A stretch of DNA of 42,788 nucleotides from Alphaproteobacteria bacterium (GTDB lineage: Bacteria > Pseudomonadota > Alphaproteobacteria > Rickettsiales > SXRF01). The stretch lies in assembly GCA_025360345.1 (NCBI GenBank), contig JANYCJ010000145.1, forward strand, positions 1 to 42,788, given 5' to 3'. The position numbers were made by a program, and so were the translations under genes. Positions within the stretch are counted from its first letter, which is position 1. Each line of letters opens with the position of its first letter. Below are positions 1-9,373 of this stretch, piece after piece. A model generated the notes under the pieces. That model made no database searches, was not told the origin of the DNA, and saw only the letters and a list, made by a program, of their open reading frames with translations.

Positions 1-134
1 CCGCCATTGGCATGGCTGGTTTCGCGGGCGCTTTCTTGGTTGCGCTCCAGCACAGTCACGTCAAAGCCTCGTTTGCCTAACTCATAAGCAGTGGTCACGC
101 CCAGCAGGCCGGAACCCAGGATAACAATTTTCAT
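1..134 (-). CDS. dadA: FAD-dependent D-amino acid dehydrogenase-like protein, N-terminal fragment (continues beyond window)
   Basis: Reverse-strand translation [45 protein letters not shown]: Rossmann GxGxxG followed by ETSxANGG, as in DadA/DAO family. Confidence 0.75.
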   Translation of the reverse strand, partial: MKIVILGSGLLGVTTAYELGKRGFDVTVLERNQESARETSHANG

Positions 135-519
135 AGCAGCTCAGGTTTCTTTAAAAAATTATACCATTTCAGCAAATGGCCCCAGTAATGGGCGCATCAT
201 AGCTCGAACAAACTCATAATGAGTGCCCGTCCCTTTGTCCAAGCATTTTTGGCAGTTTAACCCCCTAAAACCCCCCACCCAGCCACAAGCTGGCGGCGAA
301 CTTAATTCTTTCTTAATAACTACCCCCCAAAACAGGGGGTGCCCCTTATGCCAACCACAGGAAATAGGCAATGAAAAATAGTCATATAACCGAAATATTG
401 CTGCCGCCGCTGCCATAAAATTGCAATAAATCTATGTTATGCTTTGGTAGCAGTAAAAATGGCTTCACGCTTTGTTAAGCAACATACTGTAAATTAAACC
501 ATCCTATAGGGGTTTTACG

Positions 520-819
520 ATGTCAGCAGGCCGTCTCCAATCCGATCCGTTGTTCCAGGGCTTAACCCGCCCCACCATGATCATGGGCGTGAGCTACATG
601 TATTTCGTGATCAACGCGATCGTGAACATGATTTTGTTCATCAACAGCCAGGATTTCAAAGTGCTGCTCATGGTCGCTCCCGTCGTGCATCTCATCGGCT
701 ACCTCATCTGCCTCAAAGAGCCGCGCGCCATTGAACTCTTCATCATCAAAATGGCCAAAGGCTACAAATGCATGAACCGTGGCTATCACGGCTTCACCAA
801 TTCCTATGACCCGTATTAA
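520..819 (+). CDS. virB3: Type IV secretion system protein VirB3
   Basis: 99-aa protein with hydrophobic hairpin (DPLFQGLTRPTMIMGVSYMYFVINAIV...), directly upstream of virB4. Confidence 0.88.
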   Translation: MSAGRLQSDPLFQGLTRPTMIMGVSYMYFVINAIVNMILFINSQDFKVLLMVAPVVHLIGYLICLKEPRAIELFIIKMAKGYKCMNRGYHGFTNSYDPY

Positions 820-874
820 TCGCGCTGCTCCCGGCTTGCGCGTCCAACATCTTTCGTAATGGTACTCGCATAAT

Positions 875-3301
875 ATGAAACTTTCGCTCCAGCGCCGCAA
901 AACCCAGAAAGCAACCTACTCGAAGCTGGAAGTATCCGCGGCGACCTTTATTCCCTACGAATACCACTGGGACCGGGAAACCCTGCTGACCAAGAAAAAA
1001 GAATTCGTCCAGATCCTGCGGCTCGAGGGCTTCTCCTTCGAAACCGCCGACGACGAAGACGTGGACATGAAAAAACTCGTCCGCAATTCGCTCCTGAAAT
1101 CCATGGCCGACGGCACGTTTGCCGTGTGGTTCCACACCATCCGCCGCCGCCAGTCCGCCTATCCCGGCGGCAAGCAGCCCCCCGGCTTCGCGGCTTACGT
1201 GGATAAGCTCTGGCACGAAAAGCACACCACCAAAGACACCTACGTCAACGAAATCTACATCACCGTAGTGCGTAAAGCCGACACCAAAGGCGCTGCCAAA
1301 GTGCACCATTACCTGAAAAAAGCCAGCGCTGCCGGCAATAAAACCGCGCAGATCGACTCCATGCGCGACGCACAAAAGGAACTCGCTGAAGCCGTAAGCC
1401 GACTCGCCGCCACGCTGCGTGACTACGGCGCAAAGCTGCTCACGACGTATGAAAACGAACACGGCGTATTCTCCGAGCCCATGGAGTTCCTCTCCAACCT
1501 CATCAATTGCGGCTTCTCGCAGCCCATGCGCTTCACCGCCACCGACATGTCGCGCTACCTGCCCATCTACCGCCTCTATTTCGGCGGCCGCGCCGTAGAA
1601 GTTTCAGGCGCCCCCCGCAAGCGCTTCGCAGGCCTCATCAGCATTAAGGAATACTCCCCCGCCACCGCCGCCGGTTTGCTAGACGGGTTCCTCCAGCTCC
1701 CCTTCGAATTCATCATCTCGCAAAGCTTTTCCTTCCATAACCGCAGCGTGAATATCAACCGTATGCAGCTGCGCCAGCGCCGGATGATGGCCGCAGAAGA
1801 CGCCGCAATCTCCCAAATCGCCGAAATTTCAGATGCCCTCGATATGGCCATGTCCGGCCACGTCGCCTTCGGCCCCCATCACCTCACCGTGATGTGCTTC
1901 GAAGAAAGCTTGCCCGAACTGGAAAAAGTACTCTCGCTGGCCATCGCCGAACTGGTAAACCTCGGCATCAACCCCGTGCGCGAAAAATTCGTGATGGAGC
2001 AGGCCTACTGGGCGCAGCTCCCTGCAAATTTCGATTGCATCGCCCGCGGCGCGGATATCAGCACCATGAACCTCGCCGGCTTCGCCTCCCTGCACAACTA
2101 CCCCATCGGCAAAATCGACGGCAACCACTGGGGCGACTCGGTCACCGTGTTCGACACCTCCTCCGGCACCCCCTATTATTTCAACTTCCACAACCGCGAC
2201 GTGGGCCACACCACCATCATCGGGCCGACCGGCGCGGGTAAAACCGTGCTGCTGAACTTCCTTTGCGCGCAGGCACAAAAATTCAACTGCCGCATCTTCT
2301 TCTTCGATAAGGATAGGGGCGCGGAAATCTTCATTCGCGCCATCGGCGGTAAATTTACGGTGATCGAGCCGGGCAAAATCTGTAACTTCAACCCCCTCCA
2401 GCTCCCTGAAACACCGGAAAACCGCACCTTCCTCGGCGAATGGCTGCATACCCTCGTCACCATCCACGACGAGCCCTTCACCTCCGACGACATGGACCGC
2501 ATCACCGACGCCGTGGCTGGTAATTACAAACTTGCCAAAAAAGACCGCATCCTGCGCAACATCGCGCCCTTCCTCGGCATCGAAGGCCCCGGCACCATGG
2601 CCAGCCGCCTCAAGATGTGGCACAGCAAAGGCCCCTATGCAGGTCTCTTCGACAATGAGATAGACGTGGTGGATTTCTCCATCGGCTCCTGCTTCGGCTT
2701 CGAAATGGGCGAAGTGCTCAAAGAGCGTGTCAGCCTCGAGCCCACGCTGCTCTACCTCTTCCACCGCATCAGCCTCTCGCTGGACGGAACCCCCACCGTC
2801 ATCGTGCTCGACGAAGCATGGGCCCTCATCGACAACAAGATCTTCTCCGGCCGCATCCGCGACTGGCTGAAAACCCTCCGTAAGCTGAACGGCATGGTGG
2901 TCTTCGCCACCCAGTCGGTAGAGGATGCCACCAACTCCGCCATTTCTGAAACCCTGATTCAGCAGACCGCAACCCAGATCTTCCTGCCAAACCCGAAAGC
3001 CACCGACGCTTACAAAAAGGCCTTCATGGTCTCCGAGCGTGAGTTCAACCTGCTCAAAACCACCGACCCCGGCAGCCGCTACTTCCTCGTGAAGCAGGGC
3101 AAAGACGTGGTCGTGGCCCGTATCGACCTTTCAGGCATGGATGATGTGATCAACGTGCTGTCCGCCCGCGCTGAAACGGTGTCTATCCTCGATGAAGTGC
3201 GCGCCGAATATGGTGACGCGCCGGAAGCATGGATGGCCCCGTTCCAAAAACGAGTCAAACTGGAAAGAGAGAAGCTTGCCGCCAAGGAAGTCAAAAAATA
3301 G
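875..3301 (+). CDS. virB4: Type IV secretion system ATPase VirB4
   Basis: 808 aa; Walker A GPTGAGKTVLLNF, Walker B TPTVIVLDEAWALID, typical VirB4 length and context. Confidence 0.95.
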   Translation: MKLSLQRRKTQKATYSKLEVSAATFIPYEYHWDRETLLTKKKEFVQILRLEGFSFETADDEDVDMKKLVRNSLLKSMADGTFAVWFHTIRRRQSAYPGGKQPPGFAAYVDKLWHEKHTTKDTYVNEIYITVVRKADTKGAAKVHHYLKKASAAGNKTAQIDSMRDAQKELAEAVSRLAATLRDYGAKLLTTYENEHGVFSEPMEFLSNLINCGFSQPMRFTATDMSRYLPIYRLYFGGRAVEVSGAPRKRFAGLISIKEYSPATAAGLLDGFLQLPFEFIISQSFSFHNRSVNINRMQLRQRRMMAAEDAAISQIAEISDALDMAMSGHVAFGPHHLTVMCFEESLPELEKVLSLAIAELVNLGINPVREKFVMEQAYWAQLPANFDCIARGADISTMNLAGFASLHNYPIGKIDGNHWGDSVTVFDTSSGTPYYFNFHNRDVGHTTIIGPTGAGKTVLLNFLCAQAQKFNCRIFFFDKDRGAEIFIRAIGGKFTVIEPGKICNFNPLQLPETPENRTFLGEWLHTLVTIHDEPFTSDDMDRITDAVAGNYKLAKKDRILRNIAPFLGIEGPGTMASRLKMWHSKGPYAGLFDNEIDVVDFSIGSCFGFEMGEVLKERVSLEPTLLYLFHRISLSLDGTPTVIVLDEAWALIDNKIFSGRIRDWLKTLRKLNGMVVFATQSVEDATNSAISETLIQQTATQIFLPNPKATDAYKKAFMVSEREFNLLKTTDPGSRYFLVKQGKDVVVARIDLSGMDDVINVLSARAETVSILDEVRAEYGDAPEAWMAPFQKRVKLEREKLAAKEVKK

Positions 3302-4958
3302 CCAGCCAATCCTTCTTTGGCTGATGCTTGCCCTGATGGTCTTCCTGCCCGTGTTCACCCCCGGGCAAGCGCACGCTTATACCTTCAACGAACCCGATTT
3401 CGGCTACACCTACGACCCTGACACCAAAACCGGGGAGTGGGATGGCGAGGTCTGCCCCGGCATCGGCCTGCTCCGCCGCATCATGCCCTGCATCAAGGAC
3501 ACGGTGGTAAACGTGACCAACCAGATGCTTATCCCCATCTCCAAATATGCGGCCAACACGGTCACCGTCATGTGCACCCTCGCCATCGCCCTGCTGGGCG
3601 CGCTGATGATTGGTGGTAAAACCACTGCGCCTTTCAAGGACACCATGGTCCTGATAGTCAAGCTGGCGTTCATACGTGTATTTACCAATAATTTCGGCGG
3701 GTTTTTCGGCCAGATACTGGATGTAATGGACGGCATGTTGGATATTGTGACCAACGTCGTGCTCGTTGATATTATAGACACCAGCCCCATGCTCAGCTGC
3801 ATGGATTACAGCACTATAGAAGACACCGCCCTGCGCAACACTATATGGGACGCGGCGGACTGCTCCCTGAATACATTGGTGGGCGGCATCGTTGACCCCA
3901 GCGGTTTCACCTTGCAAATGGGCATCATCGGCTTCCTCGTATCCGCGCTTTTCTCAAACACTTTGGGCATGGCCATCGGTCTTCTCGGCATTCGCCTCAT
4001 CCTGCAGCTCATCTGGGCGCTGTTCCGTTGCCTCTATATCTTCGTGGGTTCCTATCTCGGCATTTGTATCATGGTGCTGGTTTCGCCCTTCTTCATTCCC
4101 ACCATTCTATTCCAGGCCACCCGTGCTTATTTCGAGCGGTGGCTCAGGCTGCTCATGAGTTTCATGCTCCAGCCAGTTATTCTGTTCGCCTACATCGCCA
4201 TGCTGCTCACTGCCTTCGACCTGGTCATTTTCAGTGGCCCTCATTCGCTGTACGGCGTTTTGGCCGGTGACGATGCGAATAAGGATAATTTCCGCAAACC
4301 TGTGGCAGATGGGGGCTTAGGCGGCGTAGGCACAGTGCTTCAGAACGGCGGCTACAAAAAAGACTGGAAATCGCCCTTCGCGCTGGACATCAACTCGAAA
4401 GGGACCAAGGATTATCTGGCCAAACGCGCCAGCGACGCTAAGAGAACCCCCCTTGGCACCGGCACCGTGGACACCGGCGTGATGGGCCTCATCGCCTCCC
4501 TCGTTACAAAGCCCGACGAATCGAGCGACGGCATGAACGTAACCAAGAACCGCCAGAACAAGATCCTGAACAATATCGGCCTTGGCGCTCTGGCAGCCAA
4601 AAACGGCAAAAAAAGCGACCTGAACCTATTTGAAATTAGCATCCCCAAGGAAACCGTAGACTGGAACTTCCTCGCCTGGAAAAACGGGTATAACGTGGAT
4701 TTGGGCGATACGGGCGATCAGGCCAACGGCAAAGTGGTGCAATACATGATTAAGGTCTATGTCTCCTTCCTCATGTCGCTGCTCACCGGCTATGTATTCA
4801 TCGAACTGCTGGATACCTTGCCCTTTGTGGGCCAGGGCCTCGCCCTCGGTAGCGGTATCGTGGACGAAAAATCCCTCGGCATGAGCGGCCTGACAAAAAT
4901 GGCGCCCCCCGGCGCGGACTTTATGAAGCAGATAAAAGGAAAGACATTCGTCGGATGA
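3276..4958 (+). CDS. virB6: VirB6/TrbL-family T4SS inner-membrane protein (copy 1); proposed TTG start at 3276
   Basis: Multiple TM segments plus signal peptide (MPPRKSKNSQPILLWLMLALMVFLPVFTPGQAHA) if TTG 3276 is used, preceded by ggaaagagag; the ORF-track ATG at 3192 overlaps virB4 by 110 nt. Confidence 0.8.
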   Translation: MPPRKSKNSQPILLWLMLALMVFLPVFTPGQAHAYTFNEPDFGYTYDPDTKTGEWDGEVCPGIGLLRRIMPCIKDTVVNVTNQMLIPISKYAANTVTVMCTLAIALLGALMIGGKTTAPFKDTMVLIVKLAFIRVFTNNFGGFFGQILDVMDGMLDIVTNVVLVDIIDTSPMLSCMDYSTIEDTALRNTIWDAADCSLNTLVGGIVDPSGFTLQMGIIGFLVSALFSNTLGMAIGLLGIRLILQLIWALFRCLYIFVGSYLGICIMVLVSPFFIPTILFQATRAYFERWLRLLMSFMLQPVILFAYIAMLLTAFDLVIFSGPHSLYGVLAGDDANKDNFRKPVADGGLGGVGTVLQNGGYKKDWKSPFALDINSKGTKDYLAKRASDAKRTPLGTGTVDTGVMGLIASLVTKPDESSDGMNVTKNRQNKILNNIGLGALAAKNGKKSDLNLFEISIPKETVDWNFLAWKNGYNVDLGDTGDQANGKVVQYMIKVYVSFLMSLLTGYVFIELLDTLPFVGQGLALGSGIVDEKSLGMSGLTKMAPPGADFMKQIKGKTFVG

Positions 4959-6487
4959 TGAAGCGCTTCCTCAGCATTATGAATAAAACGCTCCTCATGC
5001 TGGCGCTTGTCACCTTGCTTGTGTCCAACCCGCTTCAGCTGAAGCCTGCCTATGCCGATGACACGCCCCCTCCCAGCAATGTACAGGATTGCGCAGCCGA
5101 TAGCGGGTTCAAGGATTCCCAGATAACCTCGCAGATTGTATATTGCGTAAAGACCACGATCATCAAGGTCACAGAAAAAATGATGTTCGCGGTATCTGAT
5201 TATATGGTCACCACCACCACAGTCGCTTTCGCCGTAGCGGTCGCCTTATTCGGTATGCGCCTTGTGGGCGGCGAAGCGGAAGTCACGTCCAAAACCATCG
5301 GCCTCCTCTCCCGCCTTGCCCTTGTGTTCCTGTACGGCTATGCCCTTGGATTCCCCAATAACACAGACCTGCTCTTCAGGTTGATGGACTGGCTGGTAGA
5401 CTTAGTAGGCCCCAGCCCCGGCTGGTCCCCATGGGAAGTGATAGATGCGTTTGTGGGGCGATTGTTCGGCTTCGGTGGCGATAAGCGCACCATGGTAAAC
5501 GGCGTGGCAGGCGTCATCTTCGCCGCGGCCCTCTCTGCCTCCACAGGCACGGCCATTTTCAGTTCAGCCGTCATGGCCTTCTTCAGCCTCATGCTGTTTG
5601 TGCTTGATATCGTGTATGCCTATCTTACCGCGGTGCTGGTGCTGTCTTTCACCATCATCATTTCCCCGATGATCATCCCTCTCGCGCTGTTTGCCGCTAC
5701 AGATCGCTATTTCAAAAAATGGTGCCAGATCATGATTGGCGCCATAATCATGCCGATGCTGCTTTTTGGTTTCCTGTCGCATGTGCTGGGCGTCTTCGAC
5801 GTTCTTATTAAACAGTGTACTGATACCCTTAGCGCCGGCATCATCGACAAGAATGGCAACCCTGTTTACGACAAATTTTTCAAGGTAAATGAACCGGTAT
5901 TTAGCTGGCTTGCTTCCGCAGACCCGAACAAAGTTGACGAACTTGGCAAGAGTGTTGAAACCTATACAAAGACGCTCCCGGCAGATGAGAAAAAAAACAT
6001 ATCGCCGGATACTAAAAAAGTATTTCCGCCAATTGCCACCGAAATCAATCCCTTTGATCGTGTCGCCATGGACATCAGCCTCGCCAATTTCCCCGGCGTG
6101 GACTATGATGCAGATACCATTAAGGAAATCATTTTTACCTTTATTACCTTATGGATATACTGCAAGCTGCTTCAGGGCATTATTCGCAAAATCCCTGAAA
6201 TTGCTCAGCAGATTTCCGCCGGTGTCAGAATCAGCATCAGCCCCCAGAATTTCAAAGACCGTATCGCCATGGCAAGGAAAGACGGAGGCGTTGGCATTGG
6301 CGCAATCACCGGCGGCTTCCTGGGCGGCAAGATTGGCGGCGCTGCTTCTTCAAACAGCTTCGGCGGGAGATCTGCCGGCACGGTAGCGGGCATGTTGCTT
6401 GGTGGCTCCGCTGGCGAAAAAGTATCGGTATCCATTACCAACCAGGTGGCCGAGCAAATCAATAATGCACTGATAGGGCGCAGATGA
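4955..6487 (+). CDS. virB6: VirB6/TrbL-family T4SS inner-membrane protein (copy 2) with glycine-rich C-terminus
   Basis: Signal peptide then several TM segments; overlaps previous ORF by 4 nt; C-term GAITGGFLGGKIGGAASSNSFGGRSAGTVAGMLLGGSAGE. Confidence 0.8.
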   Translation: MMKRFLSIMNKTLLMLALVTLLVSNPLQLKPAYADDTPPPSNVQDCAADSGFKDSQITSQIVYCVKTTIIKVTEKMMFAVSDYMVTTTTVAFAVAVALFGMRLVGGEAEVTSKTIGLLSRLALVFLYGYALGFPNNTDLLFRLMDWLVDLVGPSPGWSPWEVIDAFVGRLFGFGGDKRTMVNGVAGVIFAAALSASTGTAIFSSAVMAFFSLMLFVLDIVYAYLTAVLVLSFTIIISPMIIPLALFAATDRYFKKWCQIMIGAIIMPMLLFGFLSHVLGVFDVLIKQCTDTLSAGIIDKNGNPVYDKFFKVNEPVFSWLASADPNKVDELGKSVETYTKTLPADEKKNISPDTKKVFPPIATEINPFDRVAMDISLANFPGVDYDADTIKEIIFTFITLWIYCKLLQGIIRKIPEIAQQISAGVRISISPQNFKDRIAMARKDGGVGIGAITGGFLGGKIGGAASSNSFGGRSAGTVAGMLLGGSAGEKVSVSITNQVAEQINNALIGRR

Positions 6488-7989
6488 TGATAATATATTC
6501 CCCATTCCAACACCGCGATGTGCCCCTCAGGCCGAACCGGCTTTGCACGCGCATGGTCATGTTCTGCTCGTTGCTAATGGTGCTCTTTGCCTTGACCATA
6601 GCCGCGCCCCACGCCGCCTATGCTGCTGATCCGCTGAGCGACAATATTCCAGACGGCACCTGCACCAGCGAAGACAAATACTTCAAAATAGATGAGCCCG
6701 ACTCCGGAATGGGGCTGGTTTCCAGCGTCATTGACCGAGTGCAGACACCGCTTGCCGATGTCGCTTCAAAAACCTTTCAGGGCATCGTCGGCAACCCGGA
6801 TTTCAAAAACGCCCTTCGTATCGCCGCCACAATCTATGTAGCCGTGTATGGGCTGTTTTTCACTTTCGGCATGGTGCAGATCACCGTCCATGACCTGATG
6901 GTAAGGTTGTGCAAAATCGCCATTATCAACGTGCTCATATCCCCAAATGCCTGGACGTATTTCAACAACTATGTTGTAAAATTCTTCAACGGCGCGGTGG
7001 ATGACATCATCAAAAATGTCTCCGCCATCGCCGTCAACCAGTCCGGCACCGCTGTTGGCTCGCTTATGGGCTCCCCCTTCGATCCCCTCGACCAGGCGCT
7101 GGTCTATCTTGCCTCCTCCAAAATGGCCGTAACCCTGCTGGCCACCTTCGCCACCGGCCCCTACGGCTTCGTGATCGGCCTGATCCTCGCCATGAGCATC
7201 GGCAGCTTCCTGAAAGCGCTTTTCAATGCTTTGTATATATACGTGATGGCCTATGTCATCCGCACCCTGATGTTCGGCATGGCCCCGCTGTTCATCGTCT
7301 GTATCCTTTTCTCCCGCACCCGCCACCTGTTCGATGGCTGGCTGAACCAGATCATCAACGCCACTTTGCAGCCTATTTTCCTGTTCACTTTCTTCGCCTT
7401 CTTCGTATTACTTATCCGCTCGTGCCTGGAGCAGGTGCTGGCCACCCCGGTCTGCTGGATGCCCACGGGCGTGCGCTTCGGCTCACCCGGCGTCACGCAT
7501 TTCTGGCGTTTCGCCATTGCCGTATGTGACGGCTCAAATGTCGTCACCCTGCCAAACGGCAAAACCAAATTCCAGTCTTTCGACGGTCTGTGGGGCTTCA
7601 ACGGCGCCGAAGGGCAGGATGTGGGTGCCTGCAACCAGGGCAAAGTGCACCCCATGGGCATCATCCTCCCGCTGATGATCTGGATTCTCGCCGACCTAGC
7701 GGGCCGCTTCAACCACATCGTCATCGAAATAGCCAAAGACTTGTCCAATGCCGCCACCGACCTGAGCATGGGCGCGGAAGGCATCAAGAAATGGTTCAGC
7801 GAAGCCACCGACTTCGGCGCCCTTGGCAATAAGAGCGCTGGCTCTACCGGTGTGCGCGGTGCTCCCGGCAGCCTGGGCGACATTGCCCGCCTGCTCAAAG
7901 ACAACCCCGGCGGCGACCCCAAAGGCCCACCCCCGCGAGCGGGCGGCACCACGGTTCCCGTGGATAAGCGCCGAACGCCCGGGGCATAA
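6484..7989 (+). CDS. virB6: VirB6/TrbL-family T4SS inner-membrane protein (copy 3)
   Basis: Signal peptide, multiple TM segments, 4-nt overlap with previous ORF; Pro/Gly-rich C-terminal tail. Confidence 0.8.
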   Translation: MMIIYSPFQHRDVPLRPNRLCTRMVMFCSLLMVLFALTIAAPHAAYAADPLSDNIPDGTCTSEDKYFKIDEPDSGMGLVSSVIDRVQTPLADVASKTFQGIVGNPDFKNALRIAATIYVAVYGLFFTFGMVQITVHDLMVRLCKIAIINVLISPNAWTYFNNYVVKFFNGAVDDIIKNVSAIAVNQSGTAVGSLMGSPFDPLDQALVYLASSKMAVTLLATFATGPYGFVIGLILAMSIGSFLKALFNALYIYVMAYVIRTLMFGMAPLFIVCILFSRTRHLFDGWLNQIINATLQPIFLFTFFAFFVLLIRSCLEQVLATPVCWMPTGVRFGSPGVTHFWRFAIAVCDGSNVVTLPNGKTKFQSFDGLWGFNGAEGQDVGACNQGKVHPMGIILPLMIWILADLAGRFNHIVIEIAKDLSNAATDLSMGAEGIKKWFSEATDFGALGNKSAGSTGVRGAPGSLGDIARLLKDNPGGDPKGPPPRAGGTTVPVDKRRTPGA

Positions 7990-8077
7990 TAATGCTGTTG
8001 CCATAGCCGCGCGCAGGCCATATATTTATGCCTCTTAAAACCACTCCGCAGTTGGGGTTTCAGGGAAGGAGTCCGTT

Positions 8078-8224
8078 ATGGCGCGTCTTGTATTGGTGGG
8101 AATGATGCTGGTGATGTTAAGCGCCTGCGCCGACAAGGTCGAAGATCTGAAAAGCCCCTGCGTAGGTGGTGACGGCAGCCCCTGTGCCCGCCGCCCGGTA
8201 AACGACTGGTGGGCGCACGTCTAG
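8078..8224 (+). CDS. Small lipoprotein, VirB7-like candidate (48 aa)
   Basis: ATG at 8078 with strong SD (ggaagga); MARLVLVGMMLVMLSACADKVEDLKSPCVGGDGSPCARRPVNDWWAHV; lipobox LSAC; follows virB6 genes on the same strand; below ORF-track length cut-off. Confidence 0.75.
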   Translation: MARLVLVGMMLVMLSACADKVEDLKSPCVGGDGSPCARRPVNDWWAHV

Positions 8225-9231
8225 CGCTTCAGCAGCGCCGCCACCTCTAGCGCCGCATAGGTAAAAATCGCCCGCGCCCCTGCGCGCCGGAACGAAAGCA
8301 GGCTTTCCATCATCGCCGCTTCCGCATTGATCCAGCCCTGCATCCCCGCCGCCTTTATCATCGCATATTCCCCACTCACCTGGTAGGCGAACACAGGAAC
8401 CTGAAACCCGCTCGCCGCCCGGTACACAATGTCGAGATAGCTGATGCCCGGCTTCACCATTACAAAATCCGCCCCCTCGGCAATATCCATGGCAATCTCG
8501 CGCATCGCCTCGTCGCCGTTGGCCGTGTCCATCTGGTAGCTGCGCTTATCCGCCGCCCCGAGGAATTTGGCGGAGTCCACTGCCTCGCGGAACGGCCCGT
8601 AAAAACTCGACGCGTATTTCGCGCTATACGCCAGAATCTGCGTGTTCCCGTGCTCCGCCCCGTCCAGCGCCGCCCGTATCGCGCCAATGCGCCCGTCCAT
8701 CATGTCTGAAGGCGCCACGATATCGCAGCCCGCTTTCGCCAGCACCACCGCCTGCTTGCACAGCACCGCCACCGTCTTGTCGTTGGCCACATGTCCGTGT
8801 TCCACAATCCCGTCATGCCCGTGGTCGGTATAGGGGTCGAGCGCCACATCGGCAATCACGCCCAGCTCGGGCACCTGCTCCTTTAGCGCCCGTATTGCCC
8901 GGCACACTAAGTTGTCCGGGAACAGCGCCTCGTCGGCCAGCGGGCTTTTCAGCTTCTCGTCAACCTTGGGAAACAGCGCAATCGCCTTGATGCCCAGTGC
9001 CGCTGCCTGCTTTGCTTTTTCCACCAGCACATCCACGCTCACCCGCGAAACCCCCGGCATCGCCGCCACCGGCGTTTCCAGCTTCTCACCGTCCTGTATA
9101 AATACCGGCCAGATCAGGTTGGCCGGGCTCAGCACATGCTCCGCCACCAGCTCCCGGCTCCACGCCTGCATTCGTGGCCGCCGCAGCCGGATAGCCGGAA
9201 ATGAACCGGGCAGGGAAGGGGGCACCGCCAT
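8221..9231 (-). CDS. hemB: Delta-aminolevulinic acid dehydratase (porphobilinogen synthase)
   Basis: RRPRMQAWSRELVAEHVLSPANLIWPVF, DPYTDHGHDG, FVMVKPGISYLDI; start trimmed to MAVPPSLPGSF. Confidence 0.95.
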   Translation of the reverse strand: MAVPPSLPGSFPAIRLRRPRMQAWSRELVAEHVLSPANLIWPVFIQDGEKLETPVAAMPGVSRVSVDVLVEKAKQAAALGIKAIALFPKVDEKLKSPLADEALFPDNLVCRAIRALKEQVPELGVIADVALDPYTDHGHDGIVEHGHVANDKTVAVLCKQAVVLAKAGCDIVAPSDMMDGRIGAIRAALDGAEHGNTQILAYSAKYASSFYGPFREAVDSAKFLGAADKRSYQMDTANGDEAMREIAMDIAEGADFVMVKPGISYLDIVYRAASGFQVPVFAYQVSGEYAMIKAAGMQGWINAEAAMMESLLSFRRAGARAIFTYAALEVAALLKR

Positions 9232-9373
9232 AAAAACATCCTCTGAAGTGTCATGAAATACGCCCGGACTATAAGCAAATCCGCCAATTTCCGCAACCCC
9301 ATCCATTTATTGCTTGCCAGCAGGGCAGGGGCTGCTACTAAAAAGCCAAAGAACCCAACCGAAACAGAAGATT

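Noticed and set aside
159-416. 85-aa minus-strand ORF in the virB3 upstream region
   Set aside because: No recognisable motif, no convincing SD, overlaps homopolymeric C/G tracts; more likely non-coding control region.
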